Assembly (NCBI GenBank): GCA_031270565.1
Contig: JAISXJ010000159.1
Coordinates: forward strand, 1 to 12,878
Source: Prevotellaceae bacterium
GTDB lineage: Bacteria > Bacteroidota > Bacteroidia > Bacteroidales > Paludibacteraceae
Direction: 5' to 3'
DNA: 12,878 nucleotides
Part shown: positions 1 to 8,708 of the stretch, piece by piece
How positions within the stretch are numbered: position 1 is the stretch's first letter
Layout: each line of letters begins with the position of its first letter
Notes under the pieces: model-generated
The model's input: only the letters and a program-made list of their open reading frames with translations
Databases searched by the model: none
What the model was told of the DNA's origin: nothing
Program-made: the position numbers and the translations under genes

Positions 1-1
1 A

Positions 2-102
2 TTTTTTATTTTTGAACACTGATAACGCAGATTAGACACGATTTTCACAGATAGAAATCTGGCGTTTATCTGTTAAATCTGTGTCATCTGTGTTCTATTT
101 TT
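2..102 (+). repeat. 101-bp palindromic dispersed repeat, copy A
   Basis: This segment matches the reverse complement of 11880-11980 at 96 of 101 positions, with no gaps, by eye. It is an imperfect palindrome. Bases 14-38 pair with 71-95 with only three mismatches (20/89, 24/85, 34/75), 40-42 pair with 68-70, and 48-52 pair with 57-61 around a four-base AGAA loop. The whole element can therefore form one long hairpin or cruciform. It contains many near-copies of the words CACAGAT and ATCTGTG. No reading frame or transposase is attached, so a non-autonomous palindromic element is the best description. The family name is unknown to me. Confidence 0.85.
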
Positions 103-132
103 CTATTGATATTTAGCCCTAACCGGCAAAAA

Positions 133-195
133 ACTACACTCTACACTCTAAAAACTACACTCTGACAACTGACAACTCAAAACTGACAACTCAAA
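133..195. repeat. Short direct repeats (ACTACACTCT and CTGACAA words)
   Basis: The decamer ACTACACTCT occurs at 133-142 and 154-163, with a partial copy between. It is followed by the heptamer CTGACAA at 162-168, 169-175 and 183-189. CTGACAA is not the exact reverse complement of the TTGTCAG heptamer as written, but the run reads as TTGTCAG on the other strand and so is the inverted counterpart of the array at 11152-11179. ACTACACTCT recurs at 11406-11415. The stretch is noncoding and separates copy A of the palindromic repeat from the promoter of the MCE gene. Confidence 0.75.
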
Positions 196-199
196 GGGG

Positions 200-230
200 T
201 TGTGCAGGTGGTGAATATATTGTAACTTTG
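200..230 (+). promoter_or_regulatory. Bacteroidota-type promoter for the MCE gene
   Basis: TAACTTTG at 223-230 fits the Bacteroidota -7 consensus TAnnTTTG, and TTG at 200-202 lies 20 bases upstream, where the -33 element is expected. Transcription would start near 236 and leave a leader of about 100 nt before the ATG at 340. The leader holds a 6-bp hairpin (256-261 with 266-271, loop TTAT). The position just after the repeat block suggests it is the first promoter of this gene block. Confidence 0.6.
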
Positions 231-339
231 GCAGCTCTAAAAATTAGTGATGTTTGGTTGATTATTCGACCGGCGCATTGCAGGAACAGAGACGAATTTT
301 TTATCACAAAATAATAGAATAATAACCGAACAGTTTTTT

Positions 340-1245
340 ATGAAAAAATTATTCTCACGGGAAATTAAAATTGGTTTGGCTTTTGTTGTAGCCTGTGTTT
401 TATTGGTTTACGGCGTCAACTTTTTGAGTGGCATCAACCTGTTCACATCCACAAACAGCTATTTTGCCACCTTTGAATCGCTTGACGGACTGGTCGTTTC
501 CAATGATGTTATGGTGAGGGGTTACAAGGTGGGACAGGTGCGTACCGTTACCTACGATTTTACTAAAGAAAAACCTTTTTTCATTGAAATTTCCGTGAAC
601 GAGGATATATCTTTGCCTCGCGGTACGGTAATGAGCATGGAAAATGATGGCTTACTCGGCGGTAAATTCATCAACCTGAAACTGGGCAACAGCAGTGTGT
701 TTTGCAATAAGGGGGATACGCTTCCCTCGGAGATTGCCGCAGGCTTAATGGACGAGCTGGCAACGATTGTGCCGCAGATTTCGGGAATAGCCTCAAAGCT
801 GGATTCAACACTGGCATCAGTCAATACGCTGATTACGTCGCCGGAAGTGAAAAACAGTCTTGTGTCGATTGAAGGCAGCGCCGCCAATTTGCGGGCAACC
901 ACCGCAACATTAAACGTGATGATGAATAAAGATGTGCCGCTCATCCTTGCCGATATAAACACCATTACCAATGACCTTAAACACGTTTCCGAAGATTTGA
1001 AACAGACCGATTTTCAGGAGTTGTTTGCACAAATCAACGCTACCATTGCCAACATTAACCGTGCGTCCGCCAAGTTCAATTCTACGGATAATGCCATTGG
1101 TCTGCTCATAAACGACCGTCAACTTTACGACCAACTCAATACCACCGTTCAAAGCGCCAACACACTGTTGCTTGATTTGCAACAATACCCCAAACGGTAT
1201 GTGCATTTTTCACTCTTTGGTGGCAAGAAAGAAAAAGAGAAATAA
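340..1245 (+). CDS. MCE/MlaD-family lipid transport protein
   Basis: The 301-residue protein has one N-terminal membrane anchor (about residues 11-29) after a basic start, then an MCE domain (about 40-118) with the pattern LVVSNDVMVRGYKVGQV at 51-67, and a helical C-terminal part. Proteins of this family carry phospholipids or other hydrophobic molecules between inner and outer membrane. Its domain order matches the MlaD-like substrate-binding subunit. The start is the ATG that gives the expected short basic N-tail. No permease (MlaE) or ATPase (MlaF) gene is next to it, so partners would have to be encoded elsewhere. A promoter lies at 200-230, and the next gene follows after 53 bp in the same direction. 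Family assignment is firm; the transported substrate cannot be told from sequence. Confidence 0.9.
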   Translation: MKKLFSREIKIGLAFVVACVLLVYGVNFLSGINLFTSTNSYFATFESLDGLVVSNDVMVRGYKVGQVRTVTYDFTKEKPFFIEISVNEDISLPRGTVMSMENDGLLGGKFINLKLGNSSVFCNKGDTLPSEIAAGLMDELATIVPQISGIASKLDSTLASVNTLITSPEVKNSLVSIEGSAANLRATTATLNVMMNKDVPLILADINTITNDLKHVSEDLKQTDFQELFAQINATIANINRASAKFNSTDNAIGLLINDRQLYDQLNTTVQSANTLLLDLQQYPKRYVHFSLFGGKKEKEK

Positions 1246-1298
1246 TATCCCAACAAACGCTTAAAAGACTATTTACAACCTATTTTAAACGACATTCT

Positions 1299-4200
1299 AT
1301 GAAAATTTTCAAATTGTGCAACAATATTGTCGGCTGGGCAGTGTTTGCCATTGCAGCGATTACCTATCTGCTGACTATTGAACCGACAGGCAGTTTTTGG
1401 GACTGCGGCGAATTTGTCTCTTCCGCCTACAAACTGGAAGTGGGACATCCACCCGGAGCGCCTTTCTTTATGATGACCGCCCGCATCTTCTCTCTCTTTG
1501 CCGCAGACTCGGCAATGGTTGCTATGATGGTCAACGCTATGTCGGCGCTCTGCTCGGCATTTACAATTCTGTTTCTGTTCTGGTCGATTTCGCATCTGGC
1601 ACGCAAAATCATCGTTCGTTCCGGTGAGAAAATTTCTGTTGGGAACACTATCGCCATTCTGGGTGCGGCAACGGTGGGTGCATTAGCCTATACCTTTTCC
1701 GATACCTTCTGGTTTTCTGCTGTGGAGGGCGAAGTTTATGCCTATTCTTCGCTGTTTACAGCGGTCGCTTTCTGGTGTATCCTCAAATGGGAAGATGCCG
1801 AAAACGACAACATGGCAACCCGCTGGCTGATACTTACCGCCTATTTAATGGGACTGAGCATCGGTGTTCACCTGCTGAACCTGCTGGCTATTCCGGCAAT
1901 AGTATTGGTTTATTATTTCAAGAAAACGACAACAATCACACCCAAAGGCGTTATTTCAACGTTGCTGATTGCAGCGGCTATTCTGGTCGTTGTGCTTTAT
2001 GGACTGATACCCGGTTTTACCAAAGTAGCGGGCGTTTTTGAAATTCTTTGCGTGAATACCCTTGGATTGCCATTCAATACAGGATTGTTACTCTATCTTG
2101 CTATCACGATTGCAGCCATTGTCTGGGCAATTCTGGAGACGCACAGAGGAGAAAACGTCTTGCGTATAAAACTCTCTTTTCTTACCTCAACGGTACTGCT
2201 TGGAATACCGTTTCTGGGGTCGTCCCCATGGTTGGGGATTGTGCTGACCATTGCGCTTGCCATCGTACTCTTTGCCGTCAAAAAATGGAACTATAAATGG
2301 TTAAACCTGATTGTGGTAACTATGGCGGTTATCTCCATAGGATACTCAACATACGCTATGCTGATGATTCGCTCGGCTGCAAATACGCCTATGGATCAAA
2401 ACTCGCCCGAAGACGTTTTCTCGCTGCAAAGCTATCTCAATCGGGAACAGTATGGCGACCGTCCTCTTTTCTATGGTAAAATGTATCCCGCACCGGAAGT
2501 TCTTGAAGTGCAGGGCAACCATTGTGTACCGATTGAGAAAATAAGCAGAAGTTGGACGCGAAAAGTCAAAACATCCACTACGGAGAAAGACAGCTATATG
2601 CCGACAAAAAAAGTTACAGGCTATAAAATGGACAGCCGTTTTCAAATGCTCTTTCCAAGAATGTACAGCTCTTCTCACGTGGAAGCCTACAAGACATGGG
2701 CGAATATTAAGGGAACGCGCATAAAGATTGACCGTTGCGGACGACCCGAAACACGGGTGATGCCGACATTCGGCGAAAATTTGCGATTCTTCTTCAGCTA
2801 TCAGTTGAACTTTATGTACTGGCGCTACTTTATGTGGAACTTTGCGGGACGGCAAAACGATATTCAGGGACATGGTGAACTGGATAACGGTAACTGGATT
2901 TCGGGAATTTCCTCCTACGATAATGCGCGGCTGGGAGACCAAAGTCTTTTGCCCGAAGCGCTTAAAAACAACAAGGGTAGAAATGTCTATTATATGTTGC
3001 CGCTGCTACTCGGAATCTTCGGTATTCTGTGGCAGCTGTCCAACAAGAAGCGGGGCAAACAAAATTTCTGGATTGTATTCACCCTTTTCTTTATGACGGG
3101 CATTGCCATTGTTATATACCTCAATCAGACCCCCTACCAGCCGCGTGAACGTGACTATGCCTATGCAGGGTCTTTCTACGCATTCTGTATCTGGATTGGG
3201 CTGGGAGTAATTGGCGTGGCGCAGGCGCTGAATAAAATCCTGCCCAAAAGTGTCTCTGCCTGCGTGGCATCGCTCCTCTGTCTGGGCGTACCGGCGCTGA
3301 TGGCGCAACAAAACTGGGATGACCACGACCGCTCCAACCGTTATACCGCTCGCGATGTCGGTGCAAATTATCTCAACTCCTGCGCTCAGAATGCTATTCT
3401 GTTCTGCAATGGTGATAACGACACTTTCCCGCTCTGGTACAATCAGGAGGTTGAAGGCACACGTACCGACATACGTTCTTGCAACCTCAGCTATCTGCAA
3501 ACGGACTGGTATATCGACCAGATGAAACGCGGTGCATACGAATCGCAGCCGTTGCCCATCAGCTGGGAGCCGAAAGATTATGCCGCCGGAAAGTTTGAGA
3601 TGAATCAGGTCATAGACCATCCGCAGTTTGGCGGCAGGATACCGTTAAGCACAGCGCTCGACCTAATGAAACGCGATGAATTTATAGAAGACGGCATCGG
3701 TACGGTGTTTGCGCCGGAGGTAACCGTTCCCATTGACAGGCAGCAGGTGTTGGCAAGCGGTACGGTGGCGGAGAAAGATGCCGCACGCATCGTTCCGGAG
3801 ATACGTATTAAACTCGGCAAAAGCCTCAACAAGGCGTCGCTGATGGTATTGGAGCTTATTAATTCCAACAACTGGGAACGCCCCATCTATTTCTGCGTTA
3901 CCGTTGGCAATGAATTTTATCCCGCCCTACAGCCTTATCTGCAACTGGAAGGCTTGGCATACCGTTTGACGCCGGTGGAAAATAACGGTCGCGAAAATAC
4001 CGACGCTATGTACGACAATATGATGAACAAATTCAAATACGGCAACATCAAAGACCCGAATGTCTATCTGGATGCCAACAATTTGAGGATGTGCAACACG
4101 CTACGCATGCTCTTTGCTCGACTTGCCGATGCGCTTATTCAGGAAGGAAAGCCGCAAAAAGCGCTTGAAGTCCTTGCCCGCTGTCAGCAGGAGTTGCCCG

Positions 4201-4508
4201 AAGAGAGTATTCCATACGATTTCACTATGTCGTTGCTGGCGTCGTGTTACTATCAGCTGGGTGATACGGAGCAGGCGGATGCCATTATGAAGGTTTTGGC
4301 AGATGACTGTATGGCGTGTATAAATTATGTATTGAGTTTGCCGGTGAATCAGCAGAATAATGTGTCGAAAGAGATGCAGTTACGCGATAATCTGGGCAAA
4401 CTGCAAAACATCGCCATGACAAGTATGGAACATAACAGTCCGTTAGCCAAAGAGTTTTCACAACTCTTTGAGAGCCGGTATCAACAGTTGGCGCCGCGAT
4501 TGCAATAA
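1299..4508 (+). CDS. DUF2723 / GT117-family polytopic membrane protein, probable protein O-glycosyltransferase
   Basis: This 1069-residue protein has many membrane segments in residues 10-360 and again at about 563-667. The N-terminal loop carries WDCGE (34-38; acidic D35 and E38) followed by HPPGAP (50-55), which is the conserved signature of the DUF2723 family and resembles the acidic loop motif of GT-C glycosyltransferases. A second conserved stretch, QPRERDYAY, is at 614-622. The C-terminal soluble part (about 938-1003) looks like tetratricopeptide repeats. The eukaryotic relative TMEM260 is reported to be a protein O-mannosyltransferase, so a role in glycosylating exported proteins is a reasonable inference, but donor and acceptor are unknown. 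It lies 53 bp after the MCE gene and 18 bp before a deacetylase gene. Long open frames on the opposite strand here are shadows. Confidence 0.88.
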   Translation: MKIFKLCNNIVGWAVFAIAAITYLLTIEPTGSFWDCGEFVSSAYKLEVGHPPGAPFFMMTARIFSLFAADSAMVAMMVNAMSALCSAFTILFLFWSISHLARKIIVRSGEKISVGNTIAILGAATVGALAYTFSDTFWFSAVEGEVYAYSSLFTAVAFWCILKWEDAENDNMATRWLILTAYLMGLSIGVHLLNLLAIPAIVLVYYFKKTTTITPKGVISTLLIAAAILVVVLYGLIPGFTKVAGVFEILCVNTLGLPFNTGLLLYLAITIAAIVWAILETHRGENVLRIKLSFLTSTVLLGIPFLGSSPWLGIVLTIALAIVLFAVKKWNYKWLNLIVVTMAVISIGYSTYAMLMIRSAANTPMDQNSPEDVFSLQSYLNREQYGDRPLFYGKMYPAPEVLEVQGNHCVPIEKISRSWTRKVKTSTTEKDSYMPTKKVTGYKMDSRFQMLFPRMYSSSHVEAYKTWANIKGTRIKIDRCGRPETRVMPTFGENLRFFFSYQLNFMYWRYFMWNFAGRQNDIQGHGELDNGNWISGISSYDNARLGDQSLLPEALKNNKGRNVYYMLPLLLGIFGILWQLSNKKRGKQNFWIVFTLFFMTGIAIVIYLNQTPYQPRERDYAYAGSFYAFCIWIGLGVIGVAQALNKILPKSVSACVASLLCLGVPALMAQQNWDDHDRSNRYTARDVGANYLNSCAQNAILFCNGDNDTFPLWYNQEVEGTRTDIRSCNLSYLQTDWYIDQMKRGAYESQPLPISWEPKDYAAGKFEMNQVIDHPQFGGRIPLSTALDLMKRDEFIEDGIGTVFAPEVTVPIDRQQVLASGTVAEKDAARIVPEIRIKLGKSLNKASLMVLELINSNNWERPIYFCVTVGNEFYPALQPYLQLEGLAYRLTPVENNGRENTDAMYDNMMNKFKYGNIKDPNVYLDANNLRMCNTLRMLFARLADALIQEGKPQKALEVLARCQQELPEESIPYDFTMSLLASCYYQLGDTEQADAIMKVLADDCMACINYVLSLPVNQQNNVSKEMQLRDNLGKLQNIAMTSMEHNSPLAKEFSQLFESRYQQLAPRLQ

Positions 4509-4526
4509 TGATAATATTTTGATTGA

Positions 4527-5168
4527 ATGTTCATTGAGCAATCTAACCGGTTGATTCGACTTTTATGGCGTGCTACGTGGCGTAAGGATGCACACAGCAG
4601 AACGGTGTACCTTACCTTTGATGATGGTCCAAGTCCGGAGGTTACTCCAAAGACTTTACAGATTCTTGACCGGTACAATGTCAAGGCGACTTTTTTCTGT
4701 GTCGGAGACAATGTGCAAAAACATCCCGAAGTGTTCGCGCTTTTGCGTGCTCACGGACATGCTGTCGGTAACCATACCATGCATCATCTAAAGGGTTTTT
4801 CAACGGATTTCAACACCTATCTCAATGATGTTGCGCAAGCCGACAGGTTGATACAAAGTCGCCTGTTGCGTCCGCCTTACGGTCGCATAACATTTAAACA
4901 ACTGCGTGCACTCAGGGTTAACTATGAAATTATTATGTGGGATGTCATCACACGCGACTATAATCCCAAACTGTCGCCTGATAAAATTTTCCACATTATT
5001 AAACGTTATACCCGTAACGGCTCCATCATTGTTTTTCACGACTCCTGTAAGGCGGCTCATAATATGCTTGAAACTCTCCCGAAAGCCATTGAATGGTTGC
5101 AGGCGCAAGGCTATGGTTTCTCCGTTATTCCCGACCACCATCAGGACATAATCTTAAAGACGTTATAA
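4527..5168 (+). CDS. Polysaccharide deacetylase family protein (CE4, NodB homology domain)
   Basis: The 213-residue protein is almost entirely a NodB domain. The metal and catalytic motifs are all visible: TFDDGP at 30-35 (catalytic base and metal ligand D32/D33), the HTMHH motif at 83-87 (metal ligands H83 and H87), RPPYGR at 115-120, WDV at 138-140 and FHD at 170-172 (H171). Such enzymes remove N-acetyl groups from GlcNAc-containing glycans such as peptidoglycan or polysaccharide. No clear signal peptide is present, only a basic, moderately hydrophobic N-terminus, so its location is uncertain. It sits 18 bp downstream of the DUF2723 gene and is probably cotranscribed with it, which links it to envelope glycans. 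The true substrate cannot be read from the sequence. Confidence 0.92.
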   Translation: MFIEQSNRLIRLLWRATWRKDAHSRTVYLTFDDGPSPEVTPKTLQILDRYNVKATFFCVGDNVQKHPEVFALLRAHGHAVGNHTMHHLKGFSTDFNTYLNDVAQADRLIQSRLLRPPYGRITFKQLRALRVNYEIIMWDVITRDYNPKLSPDKIFHIIKRYTRNGSIIVFHDSCKAAHNMLETLPKAIEWLQAQGYGFSVIPDHHQDIILKTL

Positions 5169-5207
5169 TAAAGCATTAATAAATCTCTAATTCATAATTA
5201 CAAAAAA

Positions 5208-5657
5208 ATGGAACTGTTTGATCAAATCAGCGAGGACATCAAGAAAGCGATGCTGGCTCGCAACAAAGTGGAACTGGAAGCTTTGCGTGCTATTAAAAAA
5301 GAGTTGCTCGAAGCGCGAACATCGAAAGAAGCGGCGGGGAATCTTACTGATGCGTTGTCTGTAAAGGTTATCCAAAAACTTGCAAAGCAGATAAAGGACG
5401 CAGCAAATCTCTTTCAGGAGAAGGGGCGGAACGACCTTTGCGAAGAATATCTGGCACAAGTGGCGGTTATGAGCCGTTATCTGCCCAAACAACTCTCCGA
5501 CGAGGAATTGACCGATGCCGTAAAAGCCATTATCACCCAGACGGGCGCCACTTCCCTGCAGGATTTGGGCAAGGTGATGGGGGTTGCCACGAAACAGCTT
5601 GCCGGCAAAACCGACGGAAAGCTGATTTCAGAAAAGGTGAAACAACTGCTTGGATAA
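5208..5657 (+). CDS. GatB/YqeY domain-containing protein
   Basis: The 149-residue protein has the length and pattern of stand-alone YqeY proteins: a helical N-terminal half (MELFDQISEDIKKAMLAR at 1-18), YLPKQLSDEEL at 91-101, and the C-terminal GKVMGVATKQLAGKTDGK region at 121-138. The domain resembles the tRNA-interacting tail of GatB, a subunit of the tRNA-dependent amidotransferase, but the lone protein lacks the catalytic part and its role is not settled. From memory, in many Bacteroides genomes it follows ftsZ. Here it follows a deacetylase gene after 39 bp instead. The 225 bp behind it contain hairpins and a new promoter, so it probably ends a transcription unit. Confidence 0.92.
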   Translation: MELFDQISEDIKKAMLARNKVELEALRAIKKELLEARTSKEAAGNLTDALSVKVIQKLAKQIKDAANLFQEKGRNDLCEEYLAQVAVMSRYLPKQLSDEELTDAVKAIITQTGATSLQDLGKVMGVATKQLAGKTDGKLISEKVKQLLG

Positions 5658-5672
5658 TCCGCAGTGAGCAGC

Positions 5673-5773
5673 CTCTCCTTTGTCCGAACGAACCGGAGAG
5701 TTCCTGCGCAAACCAAACAATTTGCGTCCCGTTCAGGCGATACCTGCCTGCGCGGGCATGACAGCGTTTTTTT
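5673..5773 (+). terminator. Possible terminator region with two hairpins and a T run
   Basis: CTCTCC at 5673-5678 pairs with GGAGAG at 5695-5700. A GC-rich hairpin follows (5745-5749 with 5754-5758), then seven T at 5767-5773. The T run is eight bases away from the second hairpin, so this is not a textbook intrinsic terminator. The words around 5742-5762 resemble a widespread GC-rich REP-like intergenic repeat. Termination after the YqeY gene would fit the new promoter downstream. Confidence 0.35.
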
Positions 5774-5814
5774 AGAGCGCCTTAAAGAAAGATTTAGCCC
5801 ACACGCTTGTCGGT

Positions 5815-5847
5815 TTTCGATATAATGAAGAAACTTTGCTAACTTTG
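5815..5847 (+). promoter_or_regulatory. Bacteroidota-type promoter for the DUF4827-glmM unit
   Basis: TAACTTTG at 5840-5847 is a -7 element of the form TAnnTTTG. TTTC at 5815-5818 sits 21 bases upstream as a plausible -33 element. The predicted start, near 5854, leaves a leader of about 30 nt before the ATG at 5883. It would drive the lipoprotein gene and probably glmM, which follows after only 50 bp. Confidence 0.6.
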
Positions 5848-5882
5848 CGCTTCCAAATTTCAGATGCAATATATTTTTTAAG

Positions 5883-6419
5883 ATGAAAAAACTATTTCTA
5901 TTGTCTATGCCTGTTCTTCTTATCCTGCTGGGAAGTTGCAAGAATGAGTTTGATTATTCTCTACAACTCGAAGAGGAACAGCAAAAAATTGATGCCTACA
6001 TACAGGCAAACGGCATAACGGTAATTAATGTATTTCCTGCCGATTCCGTTTTCCCCGAAAAAACGTATTATCGGGCAAATGCCGACAGCATTTTTTTCCG
6101 GCTTGACTCCAAAGGGACTGGCGATGTCGCCGTAGCAGGGGACAAAATCGCCGTGCGCTACATCGAAAGTACGCTTGATGAATATCCTATGGTGGAAAGC
6201 TATTGGACGACTCAAGACCTCGAATATCCCACAGAGTTGACCTACGGTTCCACCTATCGTAGTTGCGTGGGTTGGCAATCAGCGTTTGACAAGATGCAGC
6301 GAACGGATGCCGTTGCGGAAATCATTGTGCCATCGAAGTTAGGACTGGCAAAAGCTACTACCGCCACCTCCGTAACACCTTATCATTATAAAATCAAATT
6401 CAAAATATTGCCCAAATAA
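5883..6419 (+). CDS. DUF4827-family lipoprotein with FKBP-like pattern
   Basis: The 178-residue protein begins with a lipoprotein signal: MKK, a hydrophobic stretch, and a lipobox ending GSC with the lipidated cysteine at residue 19. The mature part has GDKIAVRYI (86-94), then CVGWQSAFDKM (128-138) and AEIIVPSKLG (145-154), the arrangement seen in FKBP-type peptidyl-prolyl isomerases. It matches what I know of the DUF4827 family of Bacteroidota. The isomerase fold is inferred from these patterns, and activity is not established. It is likely anchored in the cell envelope. The gene has its own promoter just upstream and lies 50 bp before glmM, a pairing I recall from other Bacteroidales. Confidence 0.82.
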   Translation: MKKLFLLSMPVLLILLGSCKNEFDYSLQLEEEQQKIDAYIQANGITVINVFPADSVFPEKTYYRANADSIFFRLDSKGTGDVAVAGDKIAVRYIESTLDEYPMVESYWTTQDLEYPTELTYGSTYRSCVGWQSAFDKMQRTDAVAEIIVPSKLGLAKATTATSVTPYHYKIKFKILPK

Positions 6420-6469
6420 TGCAGGTAATCTTCTAAGAAAAATGTTTTTAGAGATAAATATTAAACGTT

Positions 6470-7861
6470 ATGGCGCTTATTAAGAGTATTTCCGGTATTC
6501 GCGGTACGATAGGAGGCGCGACAGGTGAAGGGCTGTCGCCGGTTGACCTTGTCAAATTTACGGCAGCGTATGCGCTTTGGCTGAAACAGAACGTCGGGAA
6601 GGAGCATTGCAAAGTGGTTGTCGGACGTGATGCGCGACTGTCCGGAATCATGGTGAACCAGATAGTGGTTGGCACGTTGCTGGCTTCCGGCTGCGATGTG
6701 GTAGATATTGGATTAGCCTCTACGCCGACAACGGAACTTGCCGTTACAATGGCGCATGCCGACGGCGGCATCATCCTGACAGCCAGCCATAACCCAGTGC
6801 AATGGAACGCGCTCAAGCTGTTGAACAACAACGGCGAATTTCTCAATAAACGTGATGGCGAAATGCTTTTGGAACTTGCCGAGAGCGGACAGTTCGATTT
6901 TGTTTCCGTAAATGCTCTGGGAACGTTAAGCGAGGAGCATCACTATACGGCAAAGCATATTGAGCACGTTCTGGCGCTTGATTTGGTGGATGTGGATGCT
7001 ATCCGTCAAGCAGGGTTCAGGGTAGCCATTGATTGTGTCAATTCCGTTGGCGGACTGGCGTTGCCGGCGTTATTAAAGGCTCTGGGAGTGGTTCACATTG
7101 AGGAAATCAATTGTAACCCAACCGGACAGTTTGCACATAATCCCGAACCCCTTCCCGCACACCTGACCGATTTGGCGGAATTAATCAAAGCCCGCCATGC
7201 GGATGTTGGTTTTGCCGTTGACCCTGACGTGGACAGGTTGGCGATTGTCTGCGAAGACGGCTCTATGTTTGGCGAAGAATATACGCTGGTGTCGGTGGCG
7301 GATTACGTGCTTGGTCACACCGTTGGCAATACAGTGAGCAATCTGAGTTCAACCCGCGCCCTGAGTGATATTACTGCCAAGTATGGCGCCTCGTATGCTC
7401 CTTCGGCAGTGGGAGAAGTAAATGTTGTAGAGAAAATGAAAGCCACATCGGCTGTGATTGGCGGCGAAGGCAACGGCGGCATCATCTATCCCGCATCACA
7501 CTACGGACGCGACGCTTTGGTGGGGATAGCGCTCTTTTTGACGCAACTGGCAAAGTCGGGGAAAAAGGTGTCGGAACTGCGAGCCACATTTCCGGACTAT
7601 TATATTTCCAAAAATAAAATTGAATTAACAGCGCAAATCGACGTTGATGGTATTCTGGAAGTGATAAAGGGCTGTTACAAACATTATAAAATTGATACGA
7701 TAGACGGCGTAAAAATCAATTTTCCGCAGGGCTGGGTGCATCTGCGCAAATCGAATACCGAGCCGATTGTTCGCATCTATTCGGAGGCTCCCACCAAAGA
7801 ACAGGCTGATGCGTTTGCTTATGCGGTGATGGAAGAGATAAAACGTATCGCCAACTGCTGA
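6470..7861 (+). CDS. glmM: Phosphoglucosamine mutase
   Basis: The enzyme converts glucosamine-6-phosphate to glucosamine-1-phosphate, on the route to UDP-GlcNAc for peptidoglycan and other glycans. All four active-site signatures of the alpha-D-phosphohexomutase family are present in 463 residues: the phosphoserine loop TASHNP (104-109, S106), the metal-binding DPDVDR (251-256; D251, D253, D255), the sugar-binding GEGNGG (332-337) and the phosphate-binding RKSNTEP (426-432). Length is normal and the frame is intact. Phosphomannomutase/phosphoglucomutase relatives share these motifs, so exact substrate preference is inferred from the overall similarity to Bacteroidota GlmM. It follows the DUF4827 lipoprotein gene by 50 bp and precedes the DUF4271 gene by 26 bp. 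Confidence 0.88.
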   Translation: MALIKSISGIRGTIGGATGEGLSPVDLVKFTAAYALWLKQNVGKEHCKVVVGRDARLSGIMVNQIVVGTLLASGCDVVDIGLASTPTTELAVTMAHADGGIILTASHNPVQWNALKLLNNNGEFLNKRDGEMLLELAESGQFDFVSVNALGTLSEEHHYTAKHIEHVLALDLVDVDAIRQAGFRVAIDCVNSVGGLALPALLKALGVVHIEEINCNPTGQFAHNPEPLPAHLTDLAELIKARHADVGFAVDPDVDRLAIVCEDGSMFGEEYTLVSVADYVLGHTVGNTVSNLSSTRALSDITAKYGASYAPSAVGEVNVVEKMKATSAVIGGEGNGGIIYPASHYGRDALVGIALFLTQLAKSGKKVSELRATFPDYYISKNKIELTAQIDVDGILEVIKGCYKHYKIDTIDGVKINFPQGWVHLRKSNTEPIVRIYSEAPTKEQADAFAYAVMEEIKRIANC

Positions 7862-7887
7862 TTTTTTTTAACGACAATTTTTTGTCT

Positions 7888-8679
7888 ATGCATTCTTCTT
7901 TGACAACCTATATTTTCCCCAACGACACTTCGCCTGAAACGAGCGATTTTCTACGTAGCGCCCTGTCAGGCGTTGCTAACGGAGAGGAGTCATCGCATAC
8001 GACAATGACATTGCACGCAATACCTCGTGTCCGGACGTGGGATAATTCGTCTGTGGTTGGCTTGGTCTCAATAACGCTGTTTCTGCTTGTGATTTTATGT
8101 TTCTCACGCCTGACCTATCTTTACCGGCAAACCCTCAACTATTATTTCAATAAGATAAACACGCTAAAGGCAGACACTTTCAGTATAGAATTTGTGCCTT
8201 ATGTGGTTTGCTGGGGCGTAACAGTGATAAGTTGCGCATTTGTAGGCAGCGTTAGCGTCAACCGGATATTGCCCGTTCAAAGTTCTTTTCAGGAACTGTA
8301 CAGCATCTTCTTCATACTCATCGGGCTGGTAACAGGTAATTTGTTAGGGAAATGGGGAATGTTTTACGTGTTAAAAAAAATGTTTCGCAGTATATCGGGA
8401 TTGCTGGCAGAGTATCAAAGAATCTACTTTATCATTATACAACTCATGGGGCTGTCGCTGTTTATTGTTTCGCTGGCTATCATTTATATGCCTTTCAAGA
8501 CGGTTGTTTTGCTGTCGATAGCTGTTCTCTGTATGCTGACAGGCGTTTTTATGCTTCTCTACAAGTGTATTCAGTTATTTTTTTCCGAACCTGTATCTCT
8601 GTATTATATAATTTTGTACTTTTGTGCGTCCGAAATCTTACCTGTTCTGGTGGGGCTAAAACTACTGTCAGGCGGGTAA
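7888..8679 (+). CDS. DUF4271 family integral membrane protein
   Basis: The protein has 263 residues counted from the ATG at 7888. An in-frame TTG two codons earlier (7882) is possible but has no advantage. A polar N-terminal stretch of about 54 residues precedes about six hydrophobic helices (roughly 55-72, 103-122, 135-155, 178-200, 205-225, 238-260). The last, with YIILYFCASEILPVLVGLKLL around 240-260, is the most characteristic part of DUF4271 proteins. Function is unknown. In Bacteroidota this family is regularly found directly upstream of hemD, and that is the case here (29 bp gap), which hints at a link to heme synthesis or merely to a shared transcript. Confidence 0.8.
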   Translation: MHSSLTTYIFPNDTSPETSDFLRSALSGVANGEESSHTTMTLHAIPRVRTWDNSSVVGLVSITLFLLVILCFSRLTYLYRQTLNYYFNKINTLKADTFSIEFVPYVVCWGVTVISCAFVGSVSVNRILPVQSSFQELYSIFFILIGLVTGNLLGKWGMFYVLKKMFRSISGLLAEYQRIYFIIIQLMGLSLFIVSLAIIYMPFKTVVLLSIAVLCMLTGVFMLLYKCIQLFFSEPVSLYYIILYFCASEILPVLVGLKLLSGG

Positions 8680-8708
8680 ATTTAGTTTGATTTTTTAAAG
8701 TTACGACA

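Noticed and set aside
2..102. Copy A and B as terminal inverted repeats of one 12-kb transposon
   Set aside because: The DNA between them is housekeeping genes with no transposase, and each copy is itself a complete palindrome, so they look like separate insertions of a small element.
3006..3620. Long opposite-strand open frame (204 codons) within the DUF2723 gene, with others at 2346-2942 and 552-971
   Set aside because: Each lies fully inside a well-supported gene on the + strand and lacks recognisable domains. These are codon-bias shadows.
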